From Bacillota bacterium (lineage in GTDB: Bacteria > Bacillota > UBA4882 > UBA8346), in NCBI GenBank assembly GCA_023410535.1, contig JAEYPR010000010.1, positions 62,001-126,000 on the forward strand: a stretch of DNA of 64,000 nucleotides. The letters run 5' to 3'. The stretch's first letter is position 1, and each line of letters starts with the position of its first letter. A model generated the notes under the pieces. The model did no database searches. It worked only from the letters and a program-made list of their open reading frames with translations, and had not been told where the DNA came from. A program made the position numbers and the translations under genes. Shown in pieces: positions 9,327-16,633 of the stretch.

Positions 9327-9554
9327 TTAGCTCTTTTTACAATACGATTCCGGTGAACTTTCATCAATCGCCATATTTAACTCTTCAAGTAATGTTTCTA
9401 ATGAAACATGATGCATTTTTGCGCCATTTTCAATTGTTTCCATCGACATTCCCAGACAATTAACGCAGCCCATGCCAAACCGTAAAAAAACTTGCGTCAT
9501 ATCCGGTCCCGCCTGTAAAGCATCAATAATTCGGGTATCCTTTGTAATAATCAT
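9327..9554 (-). CDS. DUF1858 domain protein
   Basis: A 75-residue protein of the DUF1858 (ScdA N-terminal-like) type: it starts with DTRIIDALQAGPDMTQVFLRFGMGCVNCLG, including the Cys-x-x-Cys typical of this small domain. These are often linked to redox or Fe-S functions, but the role here is unknown. I use the ATG at 9554 because GAGGG lies 8 nt before it; an upstream in-frame ATG (9569) would overlap the preceding ORF. Confidence 0.85.
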   Translation of the reverse strand: MIITKDTRIIDALQAGPDMTQVFLRFGMGCVNCLGMSMETIENGAKMHHVSLETLLEELNMAIDESSPESYCKKS

Positions 9555-9558
9555 GATC

Positions 9559-9819
9559 TTATCCCTCATTATCTCGTAAAAGTTGCGTAAAATAAAAAAT
9601 GGATTTCGTTTTCATTAAAACTTTAATTAGTTTCGCGGTTCCCATTTGAATTCCTGCTCGATTTGTAAAAACTTCAAATTCGGTGAATCCGTCAATGAAC
9701 CATCGAATAATCCATCCCACGATATTTTGCCCGATGAATGAGTTTGTACTTATCAACATCTCCGCATGCCCTTCCATCATAAGACTCCAAAAACAATTTG
9801 GCAACTCCATAATGATCAT
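9559..9819 (-). CDS. Small hypothetical ORF
   Basis: Open frame of 86 codons ending 4 nt before the DUF1858 start, same strand. AGGGG lies 5 nt before its ATG, which supports translation. The product has mixed hydrophobic and aromatic content (for example GWIIRWFIDGFTEFEVF) and I recognise no family. It lies divergent from rpmB with about 50 nt to the rpmB -35 box. It may be a real small gene or simply open sequence. Confidence 0.35.
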   Translation of the reverse strand: MIIMELPNCFWSLMMEGHAEMLISTNSFIGQNIVGWIIRWFIDGFTEFEVFTNRAGIQMGTAKLIKVLMKTKSIFYFTQLLRDNEG

Positions 9820-9868
9820 TCGTTCCCCTATTTAATTAATATTTGTCGTAATATCGCGAACTTTTCCC

Positions 9869-9897
9869 TTGTCAGTATGGATTCTTTGTGGTAAAAT
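9869..9897 (+). promoter_or_regulatory. rpmB promoter (sigma-A type)
   Basis: TTGTCA, 17-bp spacer, TAAAAT; the start codon of rpmB lies 41 bp downstream of the -10 box. A near-consensus vegetative promoter placed correctly for a single-gene rpmB transcript ended by the hairpin at 10140. Confidence 0.75.
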
Positions 9898-9937
9898 TAT
9901 TTTGCTTTAGAAAGCTAGCATTTTGGAGGTGTTACAA

Positions 9938-10129
9938 GTGTCCAACCGTTGTTCGATTTGTGGCAAAGGCCACCAAACCGGAAACATGGTGAGCCATTCA
10001 AATATTAAGACTCATCGTCGCTGGAAAGTCAACTTATGTTCGGTTAAAGCAATTATCGACGGCGCTACGCGACGGATTAAAGTTTGTTCACGCTGCTTGC
10101 GTTCGAACAAAGTTAAAAGAGCTATCTAG
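9938..10129 (+). CDS. rpmB: Ribosomal protein bL28, zinc type
   Basis: 63 residues. Starts SNRCSICGKG and ends with KVCSRCLRSNKVKRAI, so it keeps two Cys-x-x-Cys pairs expected to bind zinc. The GTG at 9938 is chosen because GGAGG lies 7 nt before it, and the N-terminus then matches L28 proteins; an upstream TTG frame is spurious. Transcribed alone, with its own promoter and terminator. rpmB next to asp23-fakA is a conserved Firmicute arrangement. Confidence 0.97.
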   Translation: MSNRCSICGKGHQTGNMVSHSNIKTHRRWKVNLCSVKAIIDGATRRIKVCSRCLRSNKVKRAI

Positions 10130-10139
10130 AAGTATACGT

Positions 10140-10163
10140 AAAAAAGACCTACGGGTCTTTTTT
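10140..10163 (+). terminator. rpmB terminator
   Basis: Perfect 10-bp stem AAAAAAGACC / GGTCTTTTTT around a TACG tetraloop, ending in T6, 10 nt after the rpmB stop. A textbook intrinsic terminator. Confidence 0.93.
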
Positions 10164-10249
10164 CTTTGGCTTTTTTTACCTTTTCCGCTTTTTATACTCC
10201 TAAAAATAGTGACGACTATCTAGAAAATAGCTTCGATGTCTATGTCGCT

Positions 10250-10306
10250 CCACCTAGCTTATTTTCATAATTCGCTTGCGCGAGCGGCGACCGGTAGCTA
10301 GCGTGG
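10250..10306 (+). promoter_or_regulatory. Leader hairpin upstream of prs
   Basis: CCACCTAGCT (10250-10259) pairs with AGCTAG-C-GTGG (10296-10306) with one bulged C, and an inner hairpin CGCT/AGCG (10273-10286) sits in the loop. It ends 16 nt before the prs ribosome binding site (GGAGGTG at 10323). A possible -10 box TATACT lies at 10193 with no clear -35. The structure could regulate prs translation or mRNA stability; no known riboswitch is recognised. Confidence 0.4.
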
Positions 10307-10337
10307 AAGACTACTAAAAATACGGAGGTGCTCCATC

Positions 10338-11285
10338 TTGTCTCGATACGGTCCTATGCAATTATTTTCCGGAACCTCCAATCCGTTACTTGGGAAAGAG
10401 ATTGCTGATTATCTCGGGGTAAAACTCGGTGGTGTCAAGATCGACCGTTTTGCCAGCGGCGAAATTTATGTTCGTTTTTTGGAAAGCATTCGCGGTTCCG
10501 ATGTTTTTATTGTCCAATCATTGGTCAATAATGTCAATGATTCCATTATGGAAATGCTAATCATGATTGATGCTTTAAAAAGGGCCTCCGCGGGCCGTAT
10601 CACCCCGGTAATCCCTTACTACGGTTATGCTAGACAAGAAAAAAAGTCCGCTCCTCGCGAACCGATTACGGCTCGGATGTTAGCTGACATTATTTCAGCG
10701 GTTGGCGCTGACCGGGTAATTACTATGGATTTACATGCGCCGGCGATTCAGGGATTCTTCAATATTCCGGTCGATCATATGACAGCGTTACCGATGTTGG
10801 CTCAGTACATTAAACAGAAAAACCTGCAAGACGGAGTGATTATCGCTCCCGACGCCGGGAGTGTTAAAAAAGCGGAAAAACTTGCAACCCGGCTCGATCT
10901 CCCCTTAGGTGTCATGTATAAACGGAGACCGGCTCCCAATGTCGCTGAAATGACCTTTTTCATTGGCGATGTGGAAGGCAAGACTCCGATTATTATTGAT
11001 GATATGGTTGATACCGCCGGGAGTATCATGCAAGTGGTTGAAGCGCTAATGGACCGTGGTGCCAAACCGGAAATTCATTTATTAACGACGCATGGATTAT
11101 TCTCCCCGCCGGCCATTGACCGTTTGCGTCATCCGGCGTTTAAAGAAATTATCGCCTGCAATACTGTCCCGCTCCCTCCGGAGAAATCGCTCTCCAATAT
11201 GACCGTCCTTTCGGTTGCGCCGATTTTTGGAGACGCAATTCGTCGAATCCACCAAGATATCTCTGTAAGCGTGTTATTCGATTAA
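10338..11285 (+). CDS. prs: Ribose-phosphate pyrophosphokinase
   Basis: Makes PRPP from ribose 5-phosphate and ATP for nucleotide, His and Trp synthesis. 315 residues, full length. Motifs: FSGTSNPLLGKEIADYLG at the start, YYGYARQEKK (ATP/flexible region), DLHAPAIQGFF, DAGSVKKAEKLA and the PRPP loop IIDDMVDTAGS. TTG start with GGAGGTG upstream. It is monocistronic: a terminator follows within 10 nt. Confidence 0.97.
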   Translation: MSRYGPMQLFSGTSNPLLGKEIADYLGVKLGGVKIDRFASGEIYVRFLESIRGSDVFIVQSLVNNVNDSIMEMLIMIDALKRASAGRITPVIPYYGYARQEKKSAPREPITARMLADIISAVGADRVITMDLHAPAIQGFFNIPVDHMTALPMLAQYIKQKNLQDGVIIAPDAGSVKKAEKLATRLDLPLGVMYKRRPAPNVAEMTFFIGDVEGKTPIIIDDMVDTAGSIMQVVEALMDRGAKPEIHLLTTHGLFSPPAIDRLRHPAFKEIIACNTVPLPPEKSLSNMTVLSVAPIFGDAIRRIHQDISVSVLFD

Positions 11286-11293
11286 ATCAAAGT

Positions 11294-11337
11294 GCTGTTA
11301 CAAATGGACGTCACGTTCATCGGTAACAGCCTTTTTG
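11294..11337 (+). terminator. prs terminator
   Basis: GCTGTTAC (11294-11301) pairs with GTAACAGC (11323-11330), followed by CTTTTTG. It starts 8 nt after the prs stop. The inner part (GGACGT, ACGTTC) can add pairs. Confidence 0.85.
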
Positions 11338-11373
11338 TTCCTTCCAAGCGCGTCGGCCCTTCCACAAAACTCA

Positions 11374-11614
11374 GCAAGCTGGATTTGTGGATGAGTAAGC
11401 TTGCTGAGTCATTCCGCAAGCTGGATTTGTGGATAAGTGAGCTTGCTGAGTCATTCCGCAAGCTGGATTTGTGGATAAGTGAGCTTGCTCAGTCATTCCG
11501 CAAGCTGGATTTGTGGATAAGTGAGCTTGCTCAGTCATTCCGCAAGCTGGATTTGTGGATAAGTGAGCTTGCTTAGTCGTTCCGCAAGCTGGATTTGTGA
11601 ATAAGTGAGCTTGC
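11374..11614. repeat. 42-bp tandem array with phased DnaA boxes
   Basis: Five full units and one partial unit, each 42 bp, starting at 11374, 11416, 11458, 11500, 11542 and 11584. Every unit opens with GCAAGCT, has 17 bp, then AGCTTGC (a 7-bp dyad, slightly changed in unit 1), then a GAGTCATTCC-like linker. Inside each dyad is TGTGGATAA, the exact complement of the DnaA box TTATCCACA: perfect in units 2-5 (11428, 11470, 11512, 11554), one mismatch in unit 1 (TGTGGATGA, 11386) and TGTGAATAA in unit 6 (11596), which fits TTATNCACA. All boxes face one way, and 42 bp is four helical turns. The array lies between the prs terminator and a second terminator, in a convergent gap. Probably a DnaA-binding or titration site; untested. 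Confidence 0.9.
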
Positions 11615-11657
11615 CAGCTTTCGGCTAGCCTTGATTCGATCGCAGTTGTATTGTAGT

Positions 11658-11710
11658 AAAAAAGCTGCTGTAAAATGACCGTTATTCGTTCATTTTACAG
11701 CAGCTTTTTT
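11658..11710. terminator. Bidirectional terminator, prs/yqeH gap
   Basis: Perfect 21-bp stem: AAAAAAGCTGCTGTAAAATG (then A) pairs with its exact complement ending GCAGCTTTTTT, around an 11-nt loop. T-runs lie on both strands. It lies 40 nt after the yqeH stop, so it serves yqeH, and it closes the far side of the DnaA-box array. Confidence 0.92.
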
Positions 11711-11750
11711 CATGGAATTTCCACTGTCCAATATCGGGATCGGGACAGCC

Positions 11751-12869
11751 TTATGTTGATTCATCCTTTTTCCCAATTAAGGCCGGCCGTATTTCCCAGC
11801 GGATTCCTTTCGGGTAATGAATCTTGTATTCCGCGTTGACCTTTCGTAATGAAATCCATCCCAATCCCGCCAGACCCAAATCCATATTTGATTCAATCGC
11901 GATCGTTTCGGTCACCCATTCCATTTTGGCGCCGCATTCGCCGCACAGCTGACTTAACCATTCCGGTCTTTCGTGTAGAAATGGTAAAACTTTAGCGTTA
12001 TCGGTGCGGTGCGATTTAATGTTGGGAGAGGAAAAAGCGATCGCCACCACCTCTTCGGTTGCCAACGATTCAATTCCAAACAAACTCCCTAAAAGCAAAC
12101 CTTTACTCGGATTTAAGCTCCACAGCTTTTGTTGCAACTTAGGATGCGGCAATAAACTGCAAGCACATCCAGGACATAAAAGATCACTGTAACGGTCGCC
12201 AGGATTTAACCCCGGGGTATCAATCAGAGTATTTCGACCTCTGAAAATGCTCCAATTACTCAAACCCATCGTAGTTCCCGGATAACGGGAAACGGTTGGG
12301 CCAAGGTTTGAACCTTCGGCGGTCAAGAAACTCTTCACTAAGGATGATTTTCCGACATTCGCAACGCCCAGAAAAGCTACTTTGGCATTTTGTTTCACTG
12401 ATTTCCGGATCTGTTCGCTTAAATAAGAGATGCCTTTACTTTTTAAGCCGCTGACAAGCACAATCGCATTGGGTTGGTGCATTCCAAGCGTTTGGAGATA
12501 TTGTTTAAGATAAGCCGTAACTTCCTCCGGTTTGGTGCGGCTAGGCAACAGATCGGTCTTATTTAAGGCGAGAATGAACGGCTTCTCACCCAAAAGATTG
12601 AGCCAAACCGGCAAACTGCCTGTCAGATCGGAAAAATCCGCTACTAAAACCAGCAACTCGCTGTCGGTAATGGCTTTAATAATGCTTTGTCTGATGAAAA
12701 CTGGCTCGGGACGATTCGTCCCAATATCATCATAATGGGTAACCCGAAAACAGCGTTGACAAATCAAAGCACCATTCCGCTCCAAAGCCTCCGGAGGAAT
12801 ATATCCGGGTTTTTGCTTGTTTTCACTTTGTAAAACCGAGCCGCAACCACGGCAATAACCAATTTTCAT
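11751..12869 (-). CDS. yqeH: Ribosome biogenesis GTPase YqeH
   Basis: Circularly permuted GTPase needed for 30S subunit assembly in Bacillus. N-terminal zinc finger CRGCGSVLQ and CQRCF (residues 5-40), then G4 (NKTDLL) before G1 (GVANVGKSS), with G2-like PGTTMG and G3 DTPG after: the hallmark permuted order. 372 residues. A second Cys cluster (CPGCACSL, later CGEC) lies in the C-terminal half. Overlaps yqeG by ATGA, the same pairing as B. subtilis yqeG-yqeH. Confidence 0.95.
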   Translation of the reverse strand: MKIGYCRGCGSVLQSENKQKPGYIPPEALERNGALICQRCFRVTHYDDIGTNRPEPVFIRQSIIKAITDSELLVLVADFSDLTGSLPVWLNLLGEKPFILALNKTDLLPSRTKPEEVTAYLKQYLQTLGMHQPNAIVLVSGLKSKGISYLSEQIRKSVKQNAKVAFLGVANVGKSSLVKSFLTAEGSNLGPTVSRYPGTTMGLSNWSIFRGRNTLIDTPGLNPGDRYSDLLCPGCACSLLPHPKLQQKLWSLNPSKGLLLGSLFGIESLATEEVVAIAFSSPNIKSHRTDNAKVLPFLHERPEWLSQLCGECGAKMEWVTETIAIESNMDLGLAGLGWISLRKVNAEYKIHYPKGIRWEIRPALIGKKDEST

Positions 12870-13372
12870 TTCAAAATTCCTCTCTTGCGAAACCGTTTGA
12901 TGACCAAACGTTCTAATTTCCGAACCGCGCGCGTACTCAAAAATTCAGTGGCGCTTAAAGGCGGAGTCCAAATTGTGTACAATTCCATGCGATTACCGCC
13001 CAGAATATCCGTAAATAATTGATCGCCGACAACGGCGGTTTCTTCGGGCGAGGTACCCATGATCTCCAGCGCTTTGCGAAATGGTGATTTGCGAGGTTTG
13101 ACTGCTCGGGAAACATAGGGAATATTGAGGACTGTTGCGACATTTTGAACCCGATATTGCAGCGCGTTGGACAGGATGCACAACTTAAATCCCTCGGTTT
13201 TAAAATGTTCAATCAACGTAATCACCTCGGGATCGATGGTTTCCTTTTTCCATTCCACCAAAGTATTATCCAAATCAAAGATGATTCCGCGAATTCCTAC
13301 TTTTTTAAGTTCATCAAGATCCAATTCGAGAATTGAGTTAGCCTGGCTATTAGGGCATAACTTTTTGAGCAT
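12866..13372 (-). CDS. yqeG: HAD phosphatase YqeG
   Basis: HAD superfamily subfamily IIIA phosphatase, 168 residues. The nucleophile motif DLDNTLVEW, motif II LCILSNA, a conserved KPRKSPFRKAL lysine and the acidic motif GDQLFTDILGGN are all visible. The substrate is not known. I start at ATG 13372: GGAGG precedes it and the family begins with a short Leu/Lys helix; a longer frame to 13483 would run into hslO. Coupled to yqeH by ATGA. Confidence 0.92.
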   Translation of the reverse strand: MLKKLCPNSQANSILELDLDELKKVGIRGIIFDLDNTLVEWKKETIDPEVITLIEHFKTEGFKLCILSNALQYRVQNVATVLNIPYVSRAVKPRKSPFRKALEIMGTSPEETAVVGDQLFTDILGGNRMELYTIWTPPLSATEFLSTRAVRKLERLVIKRFRKRGILK

Positions 13373-13394
13373 TGAAACCTCCGCAAGCAAATTT

Positions 13395-14246
13395 CTATAA
13401 TTGATCGGCGTAAAAATAGTATTTTTTATTGCAAAACTGGCACTGGACCTCAATTCGCCCTTGTTCTTCAATGATCTGATCAAGTTCTTCTTTTCCCAAG
13501 CTGATCAGGGGTCCCCGAAACCGGTCCTGAGAACAGTCACAAGTATACGCGATGGGGACTTCTTTTAATATTTTCATCTCCCCCGCTAAGGTAAACCGTC
13601 GGGCAAGTTGGAGCTGAGTTTCACCCAGATCAAAAATCGTAGTAACCGGGGGAAATGTTTTCAATATTTCTTCCAACGCTGCAACAGTTTCCTCGCTATA
13701 ACCCGGCAAAAGTTGAATAATGAATCCGCCGGCGGCCCGAACCTGCCCGCCAGGAGCTACTAAAACTCCTAAACCCACCGCAGAAGGAGTTTGTTCCGAG
13801 CTATTAAAATAGTAAGCGAAGTCTTCAGAAATTTCCCCGCTTTGAAGCGGGACAACTCCATTATAAGGGTTTTTAAGACCGTAATCCTTGATTACGTTTA
13901 ACGTCCCCTGTCCGATGGCTTGCGCGATATCGAACTTGCCCATGGAGTTTAAATCCAGGTCAACATGGGGTTGATCAACATAACCCTTTACAATTCCCGG
14001 TTGGTTGGAAACAGCCGTTATCTTTCCCAACGGCCCATTACCCACAAATTGAACTGTCAGGCGTTGCAAGGTGTCACTCATGACCCCCATCATCACAGTT
14101 CCAGTAATCACTCGTCCCAAGGCCGCAGTTGCCGTTGGCCAAGTATCATGGACTTTCCGGGCTTCCTCCACTAACGCTGTGGTTCTTGCGGTATATACGC
14201 GAACCGTATCATTAGCGGTTGTTGCAATTATAATTGAGTTGTTCAT
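13395..14246 (-). CDS. hslO: Redox-regulated chaperone Hsp33
   Basis: Holdase chaperone activated by oxidation and unfolding. 283 residues. The C-terminal zinc switch is intact, with CDCSQ (about residue 237) and CQFC (about 270). The N-terminal core has the usual GNGPLGKITAVSNQPGIVKGYV region. GAGGGAG precedes the ATG. A 39-codon upstream frame ends on the start codon (ATGA). Likely a stress chaperone of the cytosol. Confidence 0.96.
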   Translation of the reverse strand: MNNSIIIATTANDTVRVYTARTTALVEEARKVHDTWPTATAALGRVITGTVMMGVMSDTLQRLTVQFVGNGPLGKITAVSNQPGIVKGYVDQPHVDLDLNSMGKFDIAQAIGQGTLNVIKDYGLKNPYNGVVPLQSGEISEDFAYYFNSSEQTPSAVGLGVLVAPGGQVRAAGGFIIQLLPGYSEETVAALEEILKTFPPVTTIFDLGETQLQLARRFTLAGEMKILKEVPIAYTCDCSQDRFRGPLISLGKEELDQIIEEQGRIEVQCQFCNKKYYFYADQL

Positions 14247-14362
14247 GGCTCCCTCACTTTAAACTGTTCTCCATCGTAGCCCGATTCAACATGATTAGGC
14301 AACCAATCGCTAGATTCAGCGTGCTTAAAATCATGGCCGATATGGGTAAAAATAGTTTTCAT
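14243..14362 (-). CDS. Possible 39-residue ORF coupled to hslO
   Basis: ATG at 14362 opens 39 codons whose TGA overlaps the hslO ATG (ATGA). The product would be polar and His/Asp/Glu-rich (it begins MKTIFTHIGHDFKHAESSDW). No strong ribosome binding site precedes it and no family is recognised. The exact stop-start overlap is the only support; it may be chance. Confidence 0.25.
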   Translation of the reverse strand: MKTIFTHIGHDFKHAESSDWLPNHVESGYDGEQFKVREP

Positions 14363-14449
14363 GGATTTAACGTTTTAACAATTTTCAACCTCTCATCAAA
14401 TTTTGAGCACGGGGGTCATCGGAACAGCCGGTCCGGCAATTACAGCCTA

Positions 14450-14480
14450 AAACCGGAACTCCAATGCGAAGTTCCGGTTT
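14450..14480 (-). terminator. mltG terminator hairpin
   Basis: AAACCGGAAC / GTTCCGGTTT, a perfect 10-bp stem with an 11-nt loop, 33 nt after the mltG stop. The T-tract is short (TTTT), so termination strength is uncertain. Confidence 0.65.
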
Positions 14481-14512
14481 CTAGCAAGGTTACCTGCATT
14501 TTTTTGTCCAAC

Positions 14513-15607
14513 TTACGAATTACCCTTTTTTCGTTCTTGTTCAATTCGGCGTTGCGCGTTCAAATGTTGTTCAAACGTATTGCTGAATATATGCGTGCCG
14601 TCGGGCTTAGCGACAAAATACAAAAATTTGACCTTCGCCGGGTTGAATGCCGCCCGGATCGAGGCTAATCCCGGGTTACTGATGGGCGTAGGTGGCAAAC
14701 CCTGGTGCCGATAGGTATTGTACGGAGATTCAACTTCCAGGTCTTTAAAAGTGAGTCGTTCTTTATGAACTCCTAAGGCATACTCAATGGTTGCGCATGA
14801 TTGCAATGGAAAATCGCGCTGCAACCGATTGATAAAAACTCCCGCGATAATCGGTCTCTCCTCCGCTTTCCGGGCTTCTTTTTCAATAATCGACGCTAAG
14901 ATAAGCGTCTCTTTGACTTTTTGCCCGGACACCGCTTTGAAGTTTTTGGCAAAAACTTCTTTAAAGCGCCGCAACATGATCGTTATAATCTCAGTTTCAT
15001 CGGCTTCTTTATCGAAAAAGTAAGTGTCGGGGAATAAATATCCTTCCGGCCAATTAACATCGTACTCTTCACCAATAATGCTTTGAATAAATTGCCGGTC
15101 GTTTAGTTTGTCCAGAAATTGAATTTTATCAACCAAACCTTTTGCTACGAGCAAATTCAAAATTTCCTGGTTGGTAAAACCTTCGGGAATGGTGACTTTA
15201 ACCTGTAATGAGGTGCCGCGTTCGATTTCAGCAGCGATTTGCGTAACGCTCATTCCCGAGCTGAGTTCGTAACTGCCCGCTTTAATCTTTTTTTCGCGCT
15301 GATGCAGACGGATATATAACTCAAAAACCGCTTGATTTCGAATTAAACCGCGTTTCTGAAGTAACGTTCCAATTTGGCGTAACGAACTACCATAATCAAT
15401 ATCGATAACCTGTTTTTGTTTGGCGCCGTAAGCCATCGGCTGCAAGTTCCATTGGTACAAACCGACACTCAAAAATAGCGTAAATATAAAAATGGCAAGG
15501 CCACCCCCAATTCGAGGGTGGTTTTGCCATAAAGTTACGGCACGGTTTTTTAGTCCGTAAAATATTGTTGTTAATTGACTCCAAGAGGTCATTTTTGGCA
15601 TTAGCAA
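14513..15607 (-). CDS. mltG: Endolytic transglycosylase MltG
   Basis: Membrane-anchored lytic transglycosylase that cuts nascent glycan strands. 364 residues: cytoplasmic tail, one membrane segment (about 33-53), a LysM-like part and the YceG catalytic core with ILASIIEKEA (catalytic Glu), PLQSCATIEYALG and YNTYRHQGLPPTPISNPG. TTG start: AGGAGG lies 8 nt upstream. Grouped with DUF1292 and ruvX as in many Clostridia (ruvX-DUF1292-mltG order). Confidence 0.95.
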   Translation of the reverse strand: MLMPKMTSWSQLTTIFYGLKNRAVTLWQNHPRIGGGLAIFIFTLFLSVGLYQWNLQPMAYGAKQKQVIDIDYGSSLRQIGTLLQKRGLIRNQAVFELYIRLHQREKKIKAGSYELSSGMSVTQIAAEIERGTSLQVKVTIPEGFTNQEILNLLVAKGLVDKIQFLDKLNDRQFIQSIIGEEYDVNWPEGYLFPDTYFFDKEADETEIITIMLRRFKEVFAKNFKAVSGQKVKETLILASIIEKEARKAEERPIIAGVFINRLQRDFPLQSCATIEYALGVHKERLTFKDLEVESPYNTYRHQGLPPTPISNPGLASIRAAFNPAKVKFLYFVAKPDGTHIFSNTFEQHLNAQRRIEQERKKGNS

Positions 15608-15670
15608 CTGAGTTTCCTCCTGGAGACCATTATACTAAAAAAAACGCTGATTGACAAATATCCTTAAGAA

Positions 15671-15952
15671 TTACTCTTCCTCGGAGTCTTCTTCATCGAT
15701 CATTTCTTCCAAAGCTTCACAAACTTTGGCAAACTCTTCATCATCTTCAATATCGACTAAAACTTCTTCGCCTTCTTCATCGGTTTCAATTTTGAAGATA
15801 ACCGCTTCTTCATCTTCTTCGGTTTCTTGTGTTTCAGGAACCATCACCGCATATTTGGAGCCTTCAACCTCAACAATATTTAATAAATTAAAACGATGTT
15901 CTTGCCCTTCTTCATCTACAAGTGTAATCCAATTGTTATCTTGCTCAGTCAC
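15671..15952 (-). CDS. DUF1292 family protein
   Basis: 93 residues, extremely acidic, typical of DUF1292 (begins TEQDNNWITLVDEEGQEHRF). Function unknown, but it is a steady neighbour of ruvX and mltG. I take the GTG at 15952, where AGGAGG lies 7 nt upstream; the longer open frame to 16111 overlaps ruvX and has no ribosome binding site. The C-terminus is nearly all Glu and Asp. Confidence 0.9.
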   Translation of the reverse strand: MTEQDNNWITLVDEEGQEHRFNLLNIVEVEGSKYAVMVPETQETEEDEEAVIFKIETDEEGEEVLVDIEDDEEFAKVCEALEEMIDEEDSEEE

Positions 15953-16082
15953 TATAACGCCTCCTAAATTATATTTTGAATCGTGTATTACGAAACGACC
16001 CCATAATTTCTTGAACAGATTTAAGTTCAAGTCTGACGGAAGATGAATCTTCAGGGAAAAGTTTGTATAAAAAACAAAGTTT

Positions 16083-16532
16083 TCACTCCGGTATTTTACC
16101 CGTCTGTTCAAAGTTCATTCTTATTTTCGAATCTAAAAAATTTTGTAAAATTATCACTGCCGCCACTTTATCAACGGTATTACGCCGTTTGGCTCGGGAC
16201 ATATCCGCTTCGATCAGGACTTTTTGAGCGGAGCCTGTCGATAACCGCTCGTCCCAGTATAATATAGGAACGGTGATTTTGCCAGCTAATTCTGTACCAA
16301 ATTTCCGAATTTTTTCGGCCATTGGTCCTTCCGTTCCATTCATGTTTTTTGGTAGACCAAGTAGTACGCCGTCCACTTGGCGTTCCGCAACAACCTTCGC
16401 TAAATATTCCAAATCCTTAACAAAAGAGCCGACCCGGTGGTAAACATCAAACCCTTGGGCAGTAATAGCCAGCGGATCGCTAATTGCAATGCCGATCCGT
16501 TTTTCTCCAATATCCAAACCCATCCAACGCAT
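16083..16532 (-). CDS. ruvX: RuvX/YqgF RNase H-fold nuclease
   Basis: Putative pre-16S rRNA nuclease, also described as a Holliday junction resolvase. 149 residues: MRWMGLDIGEKRIGIAISDP holds the first catalytic Asp; GLPKNMNGTEG and YWDERLST carry the further conserved acidic residues. ATG 16532 is preferred, with GGTGA upstream and the family N-terminus starting here; the frame upstream adds nothing conserved. Confidence 0.94.
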   Translation of the reverse strand: MRWMGLDIGEKRIGIAISDPLAITAQGFDVYHRVGSFVKDLEYLAKVVAERQVDGVLLGLPKNMNGTEGPMAEKIRKFGTELAGKITVPILYWDERLSTGSAQKVLIEADMSRAKRRNTVDKVAAVIILQNFLDSKIRMNFEQTGKIPE

Positions 16533-16633
16533 AAATATCACCCATATATGTCGCATTGTATATTGGGTTCATCCCATGATCGCGACATATTTTCCTTAAT
16601 AATTACAAAATAACGAACGAATTTAGTCTTATT

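Noticed and set aside
11292..11576. 94-codon plus-strand ORF with 14-residue repeats across the DnaA-box array
   Set aside because: It starts at TTG inside the prs terminator with no ribosome binding site. It is open only because 42 is divisible by 3; the peptide repeat follows from the DNA repeat.
11374..11614. CRISPR array
   Set aside because: Units are directly joined with no unique spacers and no cas gene is in the window.
14234..14668. 144-codon plus-strand ORF
   Set aside because: Antisense to mltG and the hslO leader, no ribosome binding site and no recognisable domain.
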